Part shown: positions 5,089-6,921 of the stretch, one piece after another
Layout: the number at the start of each line of letters is the position of its first letter
Numbering within the stretch: the first letter of the stretch is position 1
Source: JBCCZC01 sp039188505
GTDB lineage: Bacteria > Pseudomonadota > Gammaproteobacteria > Xanthomonadales > SZUA-38
Assembly: GCA_039188505.1 (NCBI GenBank)
Contig: JBCCZC010000315.1
Coordinates: 1-6,921 of the forward strand
DNA: 6,921 nucleotides
Direction: 5' to 3'
The notes under the pieces: model-generated
Databases searched by the model: none
The model's input: only the letters and a program-made list of their open reading frames with translations
Told to the model about the DNA's origin: nothing
Translations under genes and position numbers: made by a program

Positions 5089-6820
5089 ATTCTTCCTCGA
5101 CCCAGCTGTTGATGGAGGCGCTCTCGAGCAGGCCGTTGGACCAGATGTAGCCGTCAAAGTGGAGGAACGCGTTGGACCAGATATAGCCATTGGACCAGAT
5201 ATACCCGTTCGACCAGATGTAGCCATTCGACCAGATGTAGCCGTTCGACCAGATATAGCCATTGGACCAGATATAGCCATTCGACCAGATGTAGCCGTTG
5301 CCCTCGACCGCCGTGCATTGGGTGCCGCTATTGTCGCAATCACGAAGGTAGTAAACGCCATCCTCGGTGCGGTCGGCCGGACCGCCGTAGTGGCGCTTGC
5401 CGGCCAGATCCCTGCCGACGTCCATCCCACCGTTCGCACAGCCGAAATCACGGCTATAGACCGCACCGTAGGCGTCCACCAGACCACTCCCCTGCTGGAA
5501 AACCGAATACGCCGCTTCACCGAAGGCATCCTGGGCGAAACGCGCACTCGCCATGAGCTGACACTTGACGTCGTCGGCACTGAGCCACGGCGAGTTCTGC
5601 AACATGAGAGCGGCCACACCGCTGACAACCGCGGCAGCCTGCGAGGTGCCGGACATATAGAAGTGTTTGCCGTCCGGGTGGAAGTATTCGGGATAGCTCT
5701 TGCCGATTCGCCCGTTCTCCGGCATCAGCGCCAGCATGTGGCCGCCCGGCGCGATGACTTCGGGTTTTACAAAGCCCTCGACCGTCGGCCCGGCGGAGGA
5801 GAAAGACGCCAGCATGTCGTCAGACTCATCTTCGGGCGTGTAGCTATCGGTGTGGGCGCCAACCGTGATCACGTAAGGGACGTTGCCGGGCACGCCGATC
5901 GTCATGGCCTCGGGGCCACGGTTTCCTGCGGATGTCACAACGACGATGTCCTTGGCCCAGGCCGCCATGACAGCCTGGTTCAGGGGGTCATCCCAGTACC
6001 AGGAACGGGGCTCGGCGCTGAACGAAAGGTTGAGCACCCGGATGCCGTGCCGATCCTTGTTCCGAACGACCCACCCGATCGCCTCGATGACCTGGCCGTA
6101 GCTGGAGTTGCCGTTGGCGTCGAAGGCCTTGACCGCAACGATGTCGGCGCCCGGCGCAATACCCTGCCAACCCTTGCTGGTGCCGCCGTGGATCCCGCTG
6201 CTGACGGCGACCGCGGTGATGTGCGTCCCGTGCCCGCTGCCGTCCCAGAGCTTGCCGTCCTCGAATAGGTCCTCTAGCTCGTCGTCGTCGTCGTCGTCCC
6301 GGCCTACCACGTCGTAGCCGCCCCGGATGCGATTGCGCCCGTTGGTGCCCTCACGAAGCTGGTCTACGGGCCAGAGGCCGGTGTCGATGAAGGCGATCGC
6401 AACGCCGCGGCCGTCGACACCCTCGCGGTGAAGCAGGTCCGCATTGACGACACGTGGGTAATAGGTCTGCGGGTCAAGCCCGTCGGTACTTCCGCCGACA
6501 GGCGCCAGGCTGAGCGCGTTAGAGACCTCGACGCGCCGATCGGCGTAGAGGCGCAGCCCGTTGGCTGTGAGCTCCTCGCGCTGGGCCTCGGTGAGGTCAG
6601 CCGCCACCGCGCGAATGATGTCGAGGTCACGGCTGATGCTGCCGCCGACGGCAAGCACCGCGCGGCGCGCTTCATCGGCGGTTGCCGCCTGCACGATGAA
6701 AGGCTGGGTGGACTCAGCGGCCGCCGTCGAATCGGTAGCCGGACCGTGGACGCAGCCGCCGAGGGTCAGCAGCAGGACGCCGGTCAGCAACCAGGTCGGG
6801 AGGGAGACAGGACGGTTCAT
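5087..6820 (-). CDS. Subtilisin-like (S8) protease, lipoprotein with GYIWSN repeat tail
   Basis: Exported serine protease of 577 residues. Order: signal peptide with lipobox LGGC, lipidated Cys23 followed by Val24 (no Asp retention signal, so probably outer membrane); an I9-like prodomain at about 40-100 (PFIVQAA, GGSISRDLDIIRAVAADLT, Q80, DRRVEV); and the catalytic domain at about 137-455. The triad is Asp146 (FIDTGLW), His197 (GHGTHIT) and Ser393 (GTSQAAA), with oxyanion Asn300 (SAGN). An acidic loop with six consecutive Asp (175-180) lies before the His motif and may bind calcium. Four cysteines (420, 461, 495, 502) could form disulfides outside the cytoplasm. Residues 509-562 are nine hexapeptides, mainly GYIWSN; the protein ends WVEEE. 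ATG at 6820 is chosen for GGAG seven bases upstream and because it begins a proper lipoprotein signal; the frame is open to 6895. First gene of an operon with the cyclase. Substrate unknown. Confidence 0.95.
   Translation of the reverse strand: MNRPVSLPTWLLTGVLLLTLGGCVHGPATDSTAAAESTQPFIVQAATADEARRAVLAVGGSISRDLDIIRAVAADLTEAQREELTANGLRLYADRRVEVSNALSLAPVGGSTDGLDPQTYYPRVVNADLLHREGVDGRGVAIAFIDTGLWPVDQLREGTNGRNRIRGGYDVVGRDDDDDDELEDLFEDGKLWDGSGHGTHITAVAVSSGIHGGTSKGWQGIAPGADIVAVKAFDANGNSSYGQVIEAIGWVVRNKDRHGIRVLNLSFSAEPRSWYWDDPLNQAVMAAWAKDIVVVTSAGNRGPEAMTIGVPGNVPYVITVGAHTDSYTPEDESDDMLASFSSAGPTVEGFVKPEVIAPGGHMLALMPENGRIGKSYPEYFHPDGKHFYMSGTSQAAAVVSGVAALMLQNSPWLSADDVKCQLMASARFAQDAFGEAAYSVFQQGSGLVDAYGAVYSRDFGCANGGMDVGRDLAGKRHYGGPADRTEDGVYYLRDCDNSGTQCTAVEGNGYIWSNGYIWSNGYIWSNGYIWSNGYIWSNGYIWSNGYIWSNAFLHFDGYIWSNGLLESASINSWVEEE
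5135..5296 (-). repeat. Nine tandem 18-bp units encoding the GYIWSN hexapeptide
   Basis: 162 bases, exactly nine 18-base units in frame inside the protease gene. In coding order, seven units (5296-5171) encode GYIWSN, the eighth (5170-5153) encodes AFLHFD, and the ninth (5152-5135) encodes GYIWSN again. The eight GYIWSN units differ only at codon third positions: Gly GGC/GGG, Tyr TAC/TAT, Ser TCG/TCC, Asn AAC/AAT. The Tyr, Ser and Asn alternatives each split four to four. The period contains Tyr, Ile and Trp in a row and suggests a beta-structured aromatic stack, by inference. The array could also be prone to slippage in multiples of six residues. Confidence 0.97.
6281..6298. repeat. Six-copy GTC (GAC) trinucleotide run
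   Basis: Perfect (GTC)6 on the plus strand, read as six GAC codons for Asp175-Asp180 of the S8 protease. It continues into the acidic stretch ELEDLFEDG before the catalytic histidine. Length changes would stay in frame. Confidence 0.85.
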
Positions 6821-6921
6821 GGCAAAGCTCCGGGTTGAGTGAGGCGCCGTCCGGGATTGCCCGGGCCGTGCGCGTCGAATGCAAAACGAAATCATGAGTG
6901 CCCCCAGCGGATCGAATCCGC
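6821..6921 (-). promoter_or_regulatory. Leader upstream of the protease-cyclase operon
   Basis: About 100 bases with no supportable gene. GGAG (6831-6828) sits seven bases before the protease ATG and decides that start. A small hairpin, CCGGG-ATTG-CCCGG (6851-6864), lies in the presumed leader. At the edge is a perfect inverted repeat, GCGGAT-CGA-ATCCGC (6907-6921). I find no convincing -35/-10 pair, so the promoter may lie beyond the window. Confidence 0.4.

Noticed and set aside
5135..5296. CRISPR-like or noncoding repeat array
   Set aside because: Units are contiguous 18-mers without spacers, in frame, with differences only at silent codon positions among the GYIWSN units; this is a coding repeat.
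5159..6268. Long plus-strand frame across the protease gene, with a repeated proline/aspartate hexapeptide
   Set aside because: It is the antisense reading of the GYIWSN array and the GC-rich protease. The minus-strand frame has a full catalytic triad, signal peptide and ribosome binding site.
6896..6921. tRNA T-arm (ATCGAAT loop with GCGG/CCGC stem)
   Set aside because: The loop lacks the usual leading TTC in register, no D-arm or acceptor pairing is visible in the bases before it, and the other strand gives a mismatched stem.

Overview
The window is high-GC bacterial DNA. It holds six protein genes packed almost without gaps, and only one stretch, about 50 bases near 2911-2957, is clearly AT-rich. 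Gene content (kynurenine-pathway enzymes, a MetR-like LysR regulator, a membrane GGDEF protein and a lipoprotein subtilase) and the Shine-Dalgarno style fit a Gram-negative proteobacterium, probably a gammaproteobacterium. No rRNA or other marker fixes the taxon, so this is inference. I see no rRNA, tRNA, insertion sequence or CRISPR array.

Region 1 (1-2890, minus strand) is an operon for the middle of the kynurenine pathway. In transcription order it runs 3-hydroxyanthranilate 3,4-dioxygenase, kynureninase, kynurenine 3-monooxygenase; the last is cut by the left window edge. The genes overlap by 16 and 4 bases, which implies translational coupling. Together they turn L-kynurenine into 3-hydroxykynurenine, then 3-hydroxyanthranilate plus alanine, then 2-amino-3-carboxymuconate semialdehyde. 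That product cyclises to quinolinate (de novo NAD) or is degraded further. The first steps from tryptophan and any quinolinate phosphoribosyltransferase are not in the window.

Region 2 (2891-3875) is a short AT-rich divergent control region followed by a plus-strand LysR-type regulator of the MetR subgroup. Within the control region is a near match to the TGAA-N5-TTCA box of MetR. Position and orientation make this gene the likely regulator of the kynurenine operon.

Region 3 (3881-6820, minus strand) is a second operon: a lipoprotein subtilisin-like (S8) protease followed by a six-helix membrane diguanylate cyclase. The protease stop codon lies inside the Shine-Dalgarno sequence of the cyclase. 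The protease ends in nine tandem hexapeptides. Eight are exactly GYIWSN at protein level although their DNA differs at synonymous positions, and one is the diverged AFLHFD. This tail is the most unusual thing in the window. The cyclase gene and the LysR gene converge with only 5 bases between their stop codons.

Region 4 (6821-6921) is the leader upstream of the protease. It carries a good ribosome binding site and two small inverted repeats, but no convincing promoter.
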